From contig DASRNM010000042.1 of NCBI GenBank assembly GCA_035647435.1, positions 1-21,167 of the forward strand: a stretch of DNA of 21,167 nucleotides, in the 5' to 3' direction. Source of the stretch: JAAZFZ01 sp035647435 (GTDB taxonomy: Bacteria; Bacillota; Clostridia; Oscillospirales; Acutalibacteraceae). This document shows positions 8,796-17,412 of the stretch, in pieces. The position numbers and the translations under genes were made by a program. The first letter of the stretch is position 1; each line of letters starts with the position of its first letter. Under the pieces are notes generated by a model that did not search any database, was not told where the DNA came from, and was given only the letters and a program-made list of their open reading frames with translations.

Positions 8796-10005
8796 ATTTC
8801 TTAAATGTGTCGAGTGCTTTGTTTTTCTTTACCCAATACGATTTAAACCGCCTACTCCCATAGCTTTGAGCGGGTATGAGTTCAACCCATTTTTTATAAA
8901 ATTCTTTTTCTTCTCCTAAAGCGGTTTCGCTTATACTTTCAACACTTTGAGGTTGATTCTCAACTTCATCTATCCATCTGTTCTGAATAGCTTCAAGCTC
9001 CCTGCAAAACTCATCAGGCATTCTTTTGCTTATAACACTTCTGTGAAAACTCTCCCTCTCACGCCAATATTCATCTGCTCTTTTGTCGCCGCTCATAAAA
9101 ACAGGCGCAACCGGCTCGCCACCGAACTTATAGGGTTTAAACAAAGAAATGCATGGCGTTGAACAGCCCGTCAACCAAATAGTCGGGGTATCCGAAACGG
9201 TAACAACCATCGACGACGTTGTATGGTCGCCGACAAGACCACCAGCATGCATACACGTGCTCCTCACGCTACCTTTAATTAAAGGCGAGGAACCTTTTTC
9301 ATGTGTTTTCAAGGCATTTATCATCTGCTTTACGCTTATGCAATTATCAATGTGGCCTCTTGTCTGCTTTAGCCTTTGCTTTGAACCCGAAAAGCGAGAA
9401 TAAACAGGCTCAAAATGCTTGTTTTTAAAGTTGCAGGATTCACCGCTGAACATATCACCGTCTTCGAGTGCCAACCTGTTTGATATGCAGCCGTTATCCT
9501 GTTTTCTATAAACCCATTCTTTGCCTGCTGTTTCGAGAATATAGAGCTCTTGTCTATCCATAATCAAAAACGAGTTGTCATAATAGAAATCATGGTCATA
9601 ACCACAGTTTCCACCCTGCCCGTATTTTTCGAGCATTTTAATTATTATCTTAAGAGCCCCAGCGGCGTCGCTACCCCTTTCCAAGCCGAGGCGCAGCAAA
9701 TCCATGCCTGTAAGCCCTGTTTGTGAATACTTACCCTTTGTGAAAACGGCCTCATTACCTATGCAAACACCACAGTCGTTAACACCCATCTCTCCGCCCC
9801 AAAGCCATATGGGTCGTGAAAGGATGAAGGCATGAGTCCTTTCAACCTGTTCTATTTCAATATATGTTGCTTTAACCATGTTTTCATCATGTTGCTTTTC
9901 GGGGTACCACTCGACTACCTGTGGCTCGTTTGGGCTTCTGTCACTGTTTTTTGCAAAAATCGCATCTAAACCTGTGCCTGAAATGCGACCAAGAGTATCA
10001 CACAT
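8794..10005 (-). CDS. Secernin-like C69-family peptidase / Ntn-hydrolase
   Basis: The protein belongs to the secernin/C69 branch of the N-terminal-nucleophile hydrolases, which cleave amide bonds in dipeptides or related small substrates. The 403 residues start MCDTLGR, so Cys2 becomes the N-terminal nucleophile after removal of Met. The family motif FAKNSDRSPNEPQ follows at residues 18-30. A GGEMGVNDCGVCIGNEAVFT stretch near 70-90 is also typical. There is no signal peptide, so it should act in the cytoplasm. The start at 10005 is served by GAGGGG five bases upstream and a clear promoter in the 70-base gap to the protease gene at 10076. The true substrate is unknown. It lies next to the germination proteases but has its own promoter, so a shared role is only a guess. 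Confidence 0.85.
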   Translation of the reverse strand: MCDTLGRISGTGLDAIFAKNSDRSPNEPQVVEWYPEKQHDENMVKATYIEIEQVERTHAFILSRPIWLWGGEMGVNDCGVCIGNEAVFTKGKYSQTGLTGMDLLRLGLERGSDAAGALKIIIKMLEKYGQGGNCGYDHDFYYDNSFLIMDRQELYILETAGKEWVYRKQDNGCISNRLALEDGDMFSGESCNFKNKHFEPVYSRFSGSKQRLKQTRGHIDNCISVKQMINALKTHEKGSSPLIKGSVRSTCMHAGGLVGDHTTSSMVVTVSDTPTIWLTGCSTPCISLFKPYKFGGEPVAPVFMSGDKRADEYWRERESFHRSVISKRMPDEFCRELEAIQNRWIDEVENQPQSVESISETALGEEKEFYKKWVELIPAQSYGSRRFKSYWVKKNKALDTFKK

Positions 10006-10043
10006 ATTAACCCCTCATTACAGTAAAATTTCTGTTGCCTATT

Positions 10044-10072
10044 ATTATATACCATAATTGGGATAAATACAA
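10044..10072 (-). promoter_or_regulatory. Sigma-A-like promoter of the C69 peptidase gene
   Basis: Read on the - strand, TTGTAT (10072-10067) and TATAAT (10049-10044) are separated by exactly 17 bases. The -10 box is the perfect consensus and the -35 box matches at four of six positions. Transcription would start near 10037, about 30 bases before the ATG. This points to vegetative, independent expression of the peptidase rather than simple read-through from the protease operon. Confidence 0.65.
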
Positions 10073-10075
10073 AAT

Positions 10076-11797
10076 CTAGATACCCAGTCTTGTTTCACGC
10101 ATCATATTGAATGTGTTTATCAAATTCAATATCCCATAACCCCATTGCGGGTTTGGGTAGATTATGTTGCTTTGACGAATACACCCTCTAATAAGCAATC
10201 CCCTTATCTGAAAAGTGCTCATTGCGAGCTCGTTACCTTCAACAACCCCCCACTGGAGCAACAACGCACACGCCCCTGCTGTTATTGCCGCCGCTACACT
10301 TGTACCGCTTAATGTTCCAAAGCCGGTGGGGAAAACCCCACCAACATTTGCACCAGGTGCTACTAAATCCGGTGCTATTGTCGGCAAAAGTGTTGGCCCC
10401 CATGAGGACTGGAAAAATAGCCTGTTGTTGCTGCTGTCGTAAGCTCCGCATGAAATTGTGCCGAATGAAGTTGCAGGGCTTACAATAGTGAAGTTGGGGT
10501 TAGGCGTCAAAAATTCAACACCTGGGGGCCCCATGCCTGTCATTGGCAGGTATGCGTGATATGAGCCGTCAAGAACTATGTCCCCATAAACGGTTATTTT
10601 CCAAACCCCAGGCGTCGCATCTATAAGCTTGATTATCGTCACCTGTCCGCTACTGCCCTCAAGCGGGAAATAGTATTGCACACTGATTCTTGCTTTTTCA
10701 AAAATTAGTTTTGTTTCAAAGGTGGTTCCGCTCTTTGCAGGTATACGCCCAACCAGCTCCCCCGACGGCGACCTGATTGACACAGAAATCTTGTCTGAAG
10801 ATGTGCTTAGGACTGATACATAGACAGATTTTGTGGTTTGACCTTCAATTATTATATCTATATCTTGTGAATCGCCTGTGGCTAAAAGAAAGCCCTGTGT
10901 GTGATGCCTTGCCTGGCTCTCGTTGCCAGCCGCAGTGCATATGCAAACGCCGCTTGTTCTTGCAACCTCGTCAAGATACTCTTCAAGCTGACTGAATCCG
11001 TCATGACCTCCCATGTTAGTACCTAAGCCAATACATATTGAAACAGGTTTATTAAGCTCCCTTGCTTTTTTAAGGATATATTCAACCCCGACCATAATTG
11101 ATGAGCCTTCAAAGACATTCTCTTGCTCGGGAGGTACAAGGTATTTTTTTAAATAATACGGTCTTGCTTTTTCCAACTTGACAACAATCAGTTCTGCATT
11201 GGGAGCGGCACCTATGAAACCCCCTGTTTCACTGCCTGCAGAAACAGACGCTAAAAATGTGCCGTGCCCTACATCATCAGTATGCGGAACAATTTCAAAC
11301 GGATCTTCTGCTTTCAATGCTTCGTTTATTTGCTCTTGAGTATATTCCGTACCAATTAAAAAATTATAGGGTGTATCACCCTTAATTGTTTGATCAAATA
11401 TTGAAACTATCCTACTAGTTCCATCCTTGTATCTAAACACATCTTGAGTGTAATCAATGCCCGTATCCACAAAGCCTAGCAAAGTTCCGTTCCCCCTCAA
11501 ATCGAGAAACGGTTGCTCCTGCACCTGCAATATTCCCGAAGCTTCAAGAGCTTCTCTATCCAATAACCCATAAACAACTGACAAGGCATTCAAAAAACCT
11601 GAGCCCAAGCGTTGTTTAACTTTATCTAAATCTTTTTCAAAAACATAAGCAAGACGATATCTGCCGTCAACGATTGTTGAGAGCTGTATTTCAGGTAAGC
11701 TTTCAAGATAATTCAAGATAAAGTCCGTTTCTCTAAATATCAAATCTATTGCCTGAGGGTTATTTGCAATTTCTTTGAGTGTCATTTCATTGTTCAA
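10076..11797 (-). CDS. Csp-like germination protease, S8 subtilase (copy 1, last in operon)
   Basis: This is a 573-residue subtilisin-family serine protease of the clostridial Csp type. Csp proteases sit in the spore and activate the cortex hydrolase SleC. It has a pro-domain of about 95 residues ending in QVQEQPFLDL (91-100) and then the catalytic domain. The triad is D111 (VDTGIDYT), H178 (GHGTFLAS) and S500 (SGTSVAAA), with oxyanion N292 (AAGNESQ). Between about 305 and 430 lies an inserted beta-rich segment, corresponding to the jelly-roll domain of Csp proteases. There is no signal peptide or membrane segment. It closely resembles the next two copies. The start is TTG with AAGGAG 11 bases upstream, and the gap to copy 2 is 33 bases. 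Protease family is certain; the exact Csp role is inferred from similarity and the nearby sleC. Confidence 0.88.
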   Translation of the reverse strand: MNNEMTLKEIANNPQAIDLIFRETDFILNYLESLPEIQLSTIVDGRYRLAYVFEKDLDKVKQRLGSGFLNALSVVYGLLDREALEASGILQVQEQPFLDLRGNGTLLGFVDTGIDYTQDVFRYKDGTSRIVSIFDQTIKGDTPYNFLIGTEYTQEQINEALKAEDPFEIVPHTDDVGHGTFLASVSAGSETGGFIGAAPNAELIVVKLEKARPYYLKKYLVPPEQENVFEGSSIMVGVEYILKKARELNKPVSICIGLGTNMGGHDGFSQLEEYLDEVARTSGVCICTAAGNESQARHHTQGFLLATGDSQDIDIIIEGQTTKSVYVSVLSTSSDKISVSIRSPSGELVGRIPAKSGTTFETKLIFEKARISVQYYFPLEGSSGQVTIIKLIDATPGVWKITVYGDIVLDGSYHAYLPMTGMGPPGVEFLTPNPNFTIVSPATSFGTISCGAYDSSNNRLFFQSSWGPTLLPTIAPDLVAPGANVGGVFPTGFGTLSGTSVAAAITAGACALLLQWGVVEGNELAMSTFQIRGLLIRGCIRQSNIIYPNPQWGYGILNLINTFNMMRETRLGI

Positions 11798-11830
11798 TGC
11801 GGCGTTCTCTCCTTCCTTTTTCGATGAATC

Positions 11831-13543
11831 TTATAAGCCAAGCCCGCGCATCATATTAAATGTGTTCAATAGATTAAGTCTTCCGTACCCCCATTGTAAA
11901 TTGGGATATGTCAAGATTTCATCTCGAATACAGCCTCTAATTAATAACGCCCTCACTTGATACGTGCTCAAGGATAAGTCATTGCCTTCAACTATTCCCC
12001 ATTGAAGTATAAGTGCGCAAGCCCCCGTCGTTATAGCGGTTGCAACACTTGTTCCGCTCATTGTTCCGTAACCGGTAGGGAATGCTCCACCAACATTAAC
12101 GCCCGGTGCGACAAGCACGGGTGACATCTTGGGCAGCAGTGTCGGCCCCCATGACGAATTTGCATATAGCCCGTTGTTGCTTATATTATACGCTCCGCAG
12201 GTTATTGTACCTATCGCCGTTGAGGGAACAACAACTGTATAGTTTGGGTCAGGTAAAATAAATTCTACTTCGGGTGAGCCAAGCCCCGTCATTGGCAGAT
12301 ATGCATGAAAGGCGCCGTCAAGGATAATGTCACCATGAACGGTTATTGTCCAAATTCCCGGTGTGGCGTTAATAATTTTGACAACAGTTGCTTGGCCACT
12401 ACTACCGTCAAGTGGAAAATAATATTCAACGACAGCACTTGCTTTTTCCAAAACAAAGTTTGAACTGCAAACTGTGCCGCTTTTTGCTGGTACCCTAGCA
12501 ATCTTTTCACCTACGGGTGAAACTAATGATACAGACAACCTGTCTGATGCTGTGTTTTTGACAGTTACGTAAATATTGCTGGGCTCCCCATTGACTTTTA
12601 TTTCTATATCCTTTTGCCCATCATTTGATTCAACCATCCCTTGCATGTGGTGCCTTGCCTGACTTTCATTGCCTGCCGCAGTGCAAATGCAAATTCCGCT
12701 GCTTCGTGAAATGTCTGTTAAGTATTCCTCAAGCATGCTGTTCCCATCGTGTCCCCCTTGGTTTGTGCCGACACCAATGCAAATAGCAACGGGGCGGTTA
12801 AGCTCCTTTGCCTTTCTGATTATGTATTCAACCCCAATCATAACAGCAGACGACTCATAAACAAACTCTTGGTCATCTGGGACTAAATACTTTCTTATGT
12901 AATATGGGTTAGCCTTTCTGAGCTTGACAACAATCAACTCTGAGTCGGGTGCCGCACCTATGTTATCGTCTCCCTCTCTCCCTGCCGCAACACTGGCAAG
13001 AAATGTTCCGTGCCCCGAATCATCCGTTTGTGGCACTATATCTTGAGGGTTATCCGATATCAAAGCCTGATTTATCTGCTCATTTGTGTATTCCGAGCCC
13101 ATAAAAAATCCTTGGGGCGGATTGCCCGGAATTGACTGGTCAAATATTGATATTATTTTACTTGTTCCGTCCTCATATTTGAAGTCATCTAGCGTATAGT
13201 CTATGCCTGTGTCAACAATACCTACGAGTACACCATTACCCCTCAAATCCAAAAACGGCTGTTGCTGAACTTGTGTAATGCCTGCCGCTTCGAGATTTTC
13301 AGCGTCGAGCAGCCCTAAAACAGTGGGAGTTGCGCCGAAAGCGGCTACACCCAAACGATCAGTGACCAAATCAACATTGCTTAAACTTACATTGGCTATG
13401 ACATATCTACCCGATAAAACAGTGGATAGCTTCACTTGAGTGTTATCTTTAATATCATCCAAAAAATACTCAGTAGATCTCACCACAAAATCAACGTTAT
13501 TCTGGTCATTAACAAAATCTATTATTGAATTATTTTCATTCAA
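11831..13543 (-). CDS. Csp-like germination protease, S8 subtilase (copy 2)
   Basis: This 570-residue paralogue has the same layout as its neighbours: pro-domain (about 1-95) ending QVQQQPFLDL, S8 catalytic domain, and a beta-rich jelly-roll-like insert (about 305-430). The triad D111, H178 and S499 and oxyanion N292 are all intact. The stretch from FLDLRGNG to EYTNEQIN is nearly the same as in the copies on both sides, pointing to tandem duplication. The pro-domain is more divergent between copies than the catalytic core, as expected if each inhibits its own enzyme or if they have specialised. The start is TTG at 13543 with AGGGGG nine bases upstream; only 13 bases separate it from copy 3. 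No secretion signal is seen. Whether it targets SleC, another Csp or something else cannot be told. Confidence 0.88.
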   Translation of the reverse strand: MNENNSIIDFVNDQNNVDFVVRSTEYFLDDIKDNTQVKLSTVLSGRYVIANVSLSNVDLVTDRLGVAAFGATPTVLGLLDAENLEAAGITQVQQQPFLDLRGNGVLVGIVDTGIDYTLDDFKYEDGTSKIISIFDQSIPGNPPQGFFMGSEYTNEQINQALISDNPQDIVPQTDDSGHGTFLASVAAGREGDDNIGAAPDSELIVVKLRKANPYYIRKYLVPDDQEFVYESSAVMIGVEYIIRKAKELNRPVAICIGVGTNQGGHDGNSMLEEYLTDISRSSGICICTAAGNESQARHHMQGMVESNDGQKDIEIKVNGEPSNIYVTVKNTASDRLSVSLVSPVGEKIARVPAKSGTVCSSNFVLEKASAVVEYYFPLDGSSGQATVVKIINATPGIWTITVHGDIILDGAFHAYLPMTGLGSPEVEFILPDPNYTVVVPSTAIGTITCGAYNISNNGLYANSSWGPTLLPKMSPVLVAPGVNVGGAFPTGYGTMSGTSVATAITTGACALILQWGIVEGNDLSLSTYQVRALLIRGCIRDEILTYPNLQWGYGRLNLLNTFNMMRGLGL

Positions 13544-13556
13544 TCGTGTTAACCCC

Positions 13557-15266
13557 CTATATTTCCCTCATCATATTATATGAGTTGATAAGGTTCAGCC
13601 TTCCATAGCCCCATTGAGGATTAGGGTAGTTTAGCTTAGTGTCCCTTATGGCTCCTCTTATAAGAAACGCCCTTATTTGATATGTGCTTATTGACACATC
13701 ATTATTGTCAATTACTCCCCATTGCAACATGAGCGCCGATGCCCCGGCAGTTATTGCCGCCGCAACACTTGTGCCGCTCATTGTTCCCGGACCTAAAGGA
13801 TATATTCCACTCACATTGACTCCAGGCGCAACAATATCCGGAGACATTCTCGGGAGATTTGTCGGTCCCCACGACGAATTGGAATATAGTCTGTTATTGC
13901 TGCTGTCATAGGCACCAGTAGCAATGATACCAATACTTGTAGCAGGTACGACTATTGTATTATTGGGGACAGGTTTTAAAAATTCCAATCCCCCAGGGGA
14001 AAGTCCATCAATATGCAAATATGCGTTAAAAGTGCCATCTAAAATGATATCCCCATAAACGGTAATTATCCATATGCCCGGTGTTGCATCTCTTATCTTA
14101 ATTATAGTTGCCTGACCGCTGCTTCCCTCAACGGGGAAATAGTACTCAACAGCCACTCGTGCTCTTTCTAAAACTAAATTTGTTTCAAATACTGTGCCAC
14201 TTTTTGCCGGTACTCTCCCGACAACCTCCCCAGTTGGTGAGGTTATTGAAACAGACAACCTGTCTGCTGCCGAATTTATTAAGTTGATATAAACATCACA
14301 AATGTTTTCCACTTTCACTTCTATGTTTGCACTTTGTCCTGCGGCTGCAATTCCCCCTTGAGTGTGATGTCTTTCTTGACTTTCATTGCCGGCGGCTAAC
14401 GTTATACAATGACCAGCTCTGTTTGATACTGATGTCAAATATTCTTCGAAAATGCTAAACCCGTCATGGCTGCCTTGATTTGTTCCGAGACCTAAAAAAA
14501 TTGAAACAGGTCTATTAAGCTGTGCTGCTTTTTGGACAATATAATTAACCCCGACCATAACCGTTGAGGTTTCATAAGCATACTCTATATCTTCGGGTAT
14601 AAGGTATTTATCGAGATAATACGGTCTTGCTTTTCTTGCTTTTACAATAATCAGCTCCGCCTGCGGTGCCGCACCTATATTATCCTCTTGTTCTCTACCT
14701 GCCGCAATGGAGGCCAAAAAAGTGCCGTGACCCGATGTGTCTTCATGAGGCACAACCTCCAAAGGGTTTTCGGCTCTCAACGCCTCATTTATTTGTTCGT
14801 TTGTATATTCTGTTCCAAACAGAAAGCCCTCTGGGGGATTGCCCAAAACCGATTGATCATATATTGAAACAATTTTGCTCGTACCATCTTCATATATAAA
14901 TGCATTATTCGTATAGTCTATTCCCGTATCTACAAGACCTACGAGCACACCTCTACCGTTAAGGTCTAAAAACGGTTGTTGTTGCATTTGAATAACTCCT
15001 GCACTTTCAAGTTCAGAGCGCCCCAGTAGTCCCATAACATATGGCATTGAGCTTATGTACCCAGTGCCAAGCTTCTGCATTACTGTTTCAATGTAGGATT
15101 CGGGGGAATAGCCTACTATATATCTACCCGCAATCAGCTCTGTGAGCACTATGTTTGGGTTGTCTCTTGCAAAACTTAAGAAACCTTCATTTTTTCTAAC
15201 CATAAAATCGATTATATTAGGGTCAGATGCAAAAGCAAAATCTTCAAAAGGTGTTGCGTTGTTCAA
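13557..15266 (-). CDS. Csp-like germination protease, S8 subtilase (copy 3)
   Basis: This 569-residue paralogue has pro-domain about 1-98 (ending QMQQQPFLDL), catalytic residues D113, H180 and S500, oxyanion N294 (AAGNESQERHH), and the inserted beta-rich domain at about 307-432. All key residues are present, so an active protease is expected. It groups with copies 1 and 2 by shared motifs such as NQGSHDG, SSGQATIIK and DATPGIW. Its TTG start overlaps the TGA stop of the gene before it in the four bases TTGA, so translation of the two is probably coupled. GAGGGGG lies about nine bases before the start. It has no signal peptide, fitting deposition inside the spore rather than export. Confidence 0.88.
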   Translation of the reverse strand: MNNATPFEDFAFASDPNIIDFMVRKNEGFLSFARDNPNIVLTELIAGRYIVGYSPESYIETVMQKLGTGYISSMPYVMGLLGRSELESAGVIQMQQQPFLDLNGRGVLVGLVDTGIDYTNNAFIYEDGTSKIVSIYDQSVLGNPPEGFLFGTEYTNEQINEALRAENPLEVVPHEDTSGHGTFLASIAAGREQEDNIGAAPQAELIIVKARKARPYYLDKYLIPEDIEYAYETSTVMVGVNYIVQKAAQLNRPVSIFLGLGTNQGSHDGFSIFEEYLTSVSNRAGHCITLAAGNESQERHHTQGGIAAAGQSANIEVKVENICDVYINLINSAADRLSVSITSPTGEVVGRVPAKSGTVFETNLVLERARVAVEYYFPVEGSSGQATIIKIRDATPGIWIITVYGDIILDGTFNAYLHIDGLSPGGLEFLKPVPNNTIVVPATSIGIIATGAYDSSNNRLYSNSSWGPTNLPRMSPDIVAPGVNVSGIYPLGPGTMSGTSVAAAITAGASALMLQWGVIDNNDVSISTYQIRAFLIRGAIRDTKLNYPNPQWGYGRLNLINSYNMMREI

Positions 15267-16987
15267 ATGGATATTCCCCCTCTCACATATTGAGTCAATA
15301 ATTCCATAGTGTCATTAAGGCAAAGTGTACCGTAACCCCATAACGGGTTTGGGAAAGGCAATGCCCGCTCACGCCTTGCCCCCTTTTGCAGAAAGGCTTT
15401 AACCCTCTGACCATAAAGGAAAGGGTCGTTGCCTCTAACTATACCCCATTCCATCATCAAAGCTGCACTACCCGTCACAAAGGGGGCCGCGGCGCTTGTG
15501 CCTGTGAATGAATCGTATCCCCCGCCCGTACGGGTTGTAATTATGCCGACCGCAGGTGCTAAAATATCCGGCTTTACATACACATCGCTACGTGTATATC
15601 CCCTGCCCGAAAAGTCGGCAGCACTTCCAATGTTTGAATTATACCCTCCAACTGAAATAACATTTTTAGCGGTTGAAGGCAAAGTCAATGTTGTTCCAAC
15701 ACTCGGAAGTGTAAATGCGGTATCATTAGTTACATCCTCAATTGTAGGCAACCATATGTTAAACCTGCCATCAACAACCTGTTCACCTGTAACAACAAGA
15801 CGCCATATGCCTTGAGGGATTCCTGACCTCCTACCGTCAAAAAGAAAGAACTTTTCCTGATCTGTTCTGTATTGATTCGGCTGACCGAAAAACACAGAAA
15901 CCTCTACCCCTTCAAGATTTACAGATGTCAAGCGGGTAGTTGGCCTCATAACACCTGTGGTTTGGCCACCTGGGGAAATCAATTCCAATGTAAAAGTATC
16001 AGCAAAGTTCTTCCAGAATGTCATGTACATTTTTGAGAGGTTGCCCGTTGTTACAAACTCAACATTTATGGATTCGCCTTGTTTAATGATGTTCGAATAA
16101 TGATGCCCTGCCGAGCCTTCGTTACCTGTTGCAACGACAATTACGGTTTTCCACCTCTCTGCCATTGAATCAATATATGTTTCAAAAAGAGAGCTACCGT
16201 TGTGGGAGCCGTTGTTTGTGCCGAAGCTTATATTGATTGCAACGGGCATATTAAGCTGTATTGCTTTGTCGGAAATATATTTTATTGCACGCATAACCTC
16301 TGTTGATCTTGCAAAGGCTTCAAAACCTGTCTGTCCTAATTTAACAACAATTATTGAAGCCTCGGGCGCTGCTCCTTCTTCACGCCCGTTGCTTGACCGA
16401 CCGTTACCGGCAGCAATACCCGAAACCGCTGTTCCGTGCCCGTTTTCGTCAAGGCCAAAAACAACGCTCCCGCCCTGCATTGTGTTCAGAATTTCATTGA
16501 TTTGTTCGTTGTTGTACTCAATGCCTGTCTTAAACCCCGTAGGCGGTACCCCTACTCTTGTCTGATCCCAAAAAAATAACACCCGACTTGTGCCGTCTTC
16601 GTTTAAAAAATCGGGGTGGGTATAATCAATGCCCGAATCGATAATTCCTATTATCGTCCCTTTCCCTCGTAAACCAAATCTGTTTTTATCACGAACTGGG
16701 GGAATGCACGCCTGCCCCATGCTTCGTTTTAGTAAAAATGTTAAAGTTTTTGGTAGCTCTATGTATTCAATTTCTGGGTAGTTATATAGCAAGGGCACTT
16801 GACCTTCCAATAATGTCAATATCGCATAATTGTTGCTAAGTATCTCAACTTCTGCTCCTGTTTGCTCCCCAACGGATATTATGTTGCCGTTGTATTTAAC
16901 TATAACCTCAATAAGGTTACCGTTTTTAACTATTCTCGGGTCAAATCTTATTATCTCATCTATTTCTGTCGCTAAATAATTTGACAA
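15263..16987 (-). CDS. Csp/CspB-like subtilase, divergent member (copy 4, first protease in operon)
   Basis: This 574-residue S8 protease is clearly related to, but distinct from, the three downstream copies. Its pro-domain (about 1-90) has the widespread clostridial form with LLYNYPEIEYIELPK (66-80), followed by SMGQACIPPV, the likely processing region. The triad is D117 (IDSGIDYTHPDF), H184 (NGHGTAVSG) and S498 (FTGTSAAAP), with oxyanion N289 (ATGNEGSAGHH), all intact. A beta-rich insert lies at about 305-415. It starts with TTG at 16987, six bases after an AGGAGG that overlaps the stop of the small gene upstream. Because it is first in the operon and has the standard pro-domain, it is the best candidate for the ordinary SleC-activating enzyme, but this is inference. 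A general subtilase role is possible. Confidence 0.85.
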   Translation of the reverse strand: MSNYLATEIDEIIRFDPRIVKNGNLIEVIVKYNGNIISVGEQTGAEVEILSNNYAILTLLEGQVPLLYNYPEIEYIELPKTLTFLLKRSMGQACIPPVRDKNRFGLRGKGTIIGIIDSGIDYTHPDFLNEDGTSRVLFFWDQTRVGVPPTGFKTGIEYNNEQINEILNTMQGGSVVFGLDENGHGTAVSGIAAGNGRSSNGREEGAAPEASIIVVKLGQTGFEAFARSTEVMRAIKYISDKAIQLNMPVAINISFGTNNGSHNGSSLFETYIDSMAERWKTVIVVATGNEGSAGHHYSNIIKQGESINVEFVTTGNLSKMYMTFWKNFADTFTLELISPGGQTTGVMRPTTRLTSVNLEGVEVSVFFGQPNQYRTDQEKFFLFDGRRSGIPQGIWRLVVTGEQVVDGRFNIWLPTIEDVTNDTAFTLPSVGTTLTLPSTAKNVISVGGYNSNIGSAADFSGRGYTRSDVYVKPDILAPAVGIITTRTGGGYDSFTGTSAAAPFVTGSAALMMEWGIVRGNDPFLYGQRVKAFLQKGARRERALPFPNPLWGYGTLCLNDTMELLTQYVRGGISI

Positions 16988-16997
16988 ATCAACCCTC

Positions 16998-17273
16998 CTA
17001 AAAAATACTGTTGATATTGTTTACATCTATCCTTACATATTTCCATTTAAATCCCGACCACTTATACCCTATTATGTATATATCGGTAACCATAACCGGA
17101 TACATCCAAAATGACTCATCGCCCACATTCATATATATATATGAATCCTTATATTGTTTTAACATTTTATATTCATCGCCCTTGAGCCATGAATGTCCAC
17201 CGGGTATACATTTAGGTGCGGGAGACGGTGGGAAGGGAAACGCTTCGCAATAAGGTGAAAATCTGAAAGGCAT
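16998..17273 (-). CDS. Small protein of unknown function leading the Csp operon
   Basis: I do not recognise this 91-residue protein. The first 30 residues are rich in Pro, Phe and Gly with two cysteines (PYCEAFPFPPSPAPKCIPGG). The rest is rich in Tyr and Trp and looks like beta strands (SYIYMNVGDESFWMYPV, then DIYIIGYKWSGFKWKYVRIDV). It has no signal peptide, lipobox or membrane helix. The start is set by AGGAGG ending six bases before ATG 17273; a TTG six bases earlier directly abuts the site and is unlikely. Its stop TAG forms part of the ribosome site of the first protease gene, ten bases on, so it is co-transcribed and probably coupled with the proteases. The context suggests a spore or germination role, perhaps a Csp loading or regulatory factor, with no direct evidence. 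Confidence 0.7.
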   Translation of the reverse strand: MPFRFSPYCEAFPFPPSPAPKCIPGGHSWLKGDEYKMLKQYKDSYIYMNVGDESFWMYPVMVTDIYIIGYKWSGFKWKYVRIDVNNINSIF

Positions 17274-17304
17274 AGCCAACCTCCTTGTATGTTTTAACTA
17301 ATTC

Positions 17305-17332
17305 ATTATATGCGCCAAATTATTTAAAATCC
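17305..17332 (-). promoter_or_regulatory. Candidate promoter of the small gene-Csp operon
   Basis: On the - strand, CATATAAT (17312-17305) lies about 30 bases before the start of the small gene. It resembles the -10 box CATACAAT of sporulation sigma-E. GGATTTT (17332-17326) stands 13 bases upstream, as a partial match to the sigma-E -35 box. The same TATAAT could serve sigma-A, but no good sigma-A -35 is seen. Mother-cell control would fit germination proteins, but the match is imperfect. Confidence 0.35.
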
Positions 17333-17371
17333 TCTGAAAAGCCATGTATATCAAACTTATTGTGCAAATTT

Positions 17372-17385
17372 ACAGCAAATGCTGT
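17372..17385. promoter_or_regulatory. Palindrome in the divergent control region (possible operator)
   Basis: ACAGCA-AA-TGCTGT is a perfect dyad with six-base arms and a two-base centre. It lies between the two divergent promoters, about 60 bases before the sleC start and 100 bases before the small gene. No run of T follows, so it is not a terminator. It may be a binding site for a regulator, which I cannot name. Confidence 0.3.
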
Positions 17386-17403
17386 TTATAATCAAAATCT
17401 AAG

Positions 17404-17412
17404 CATAGTATA
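17404..17412 (+). promoter_or_regulatory. Possible sporulation-type -10 box of sleC
   Basis: CATAGTATA matches the pattern CATANNNTA of sigma-K-type (mother-cell) -10 boxes and is 33 bases before the preferred sleC start. No convincing -35 element lies at the right distance, so the call is weak. Confidence 0.25.

Noticed and set aside
15429..15815. Open frames on the opposite strand of the protease genes (also 9149-9403, 10222-10488 and 16200-16565)
   Set aside because: They are shadows of strongly supported protease or peptidase genes, show no family motif and lack convincing ribosome sites.
10076..16987. Possible pseudoproteases among the four subtilases, as in Clostridioides difficile
   Set aside because: The catalytic Asp, His, Ser and oxyanion Asn were checked in each and all are present.
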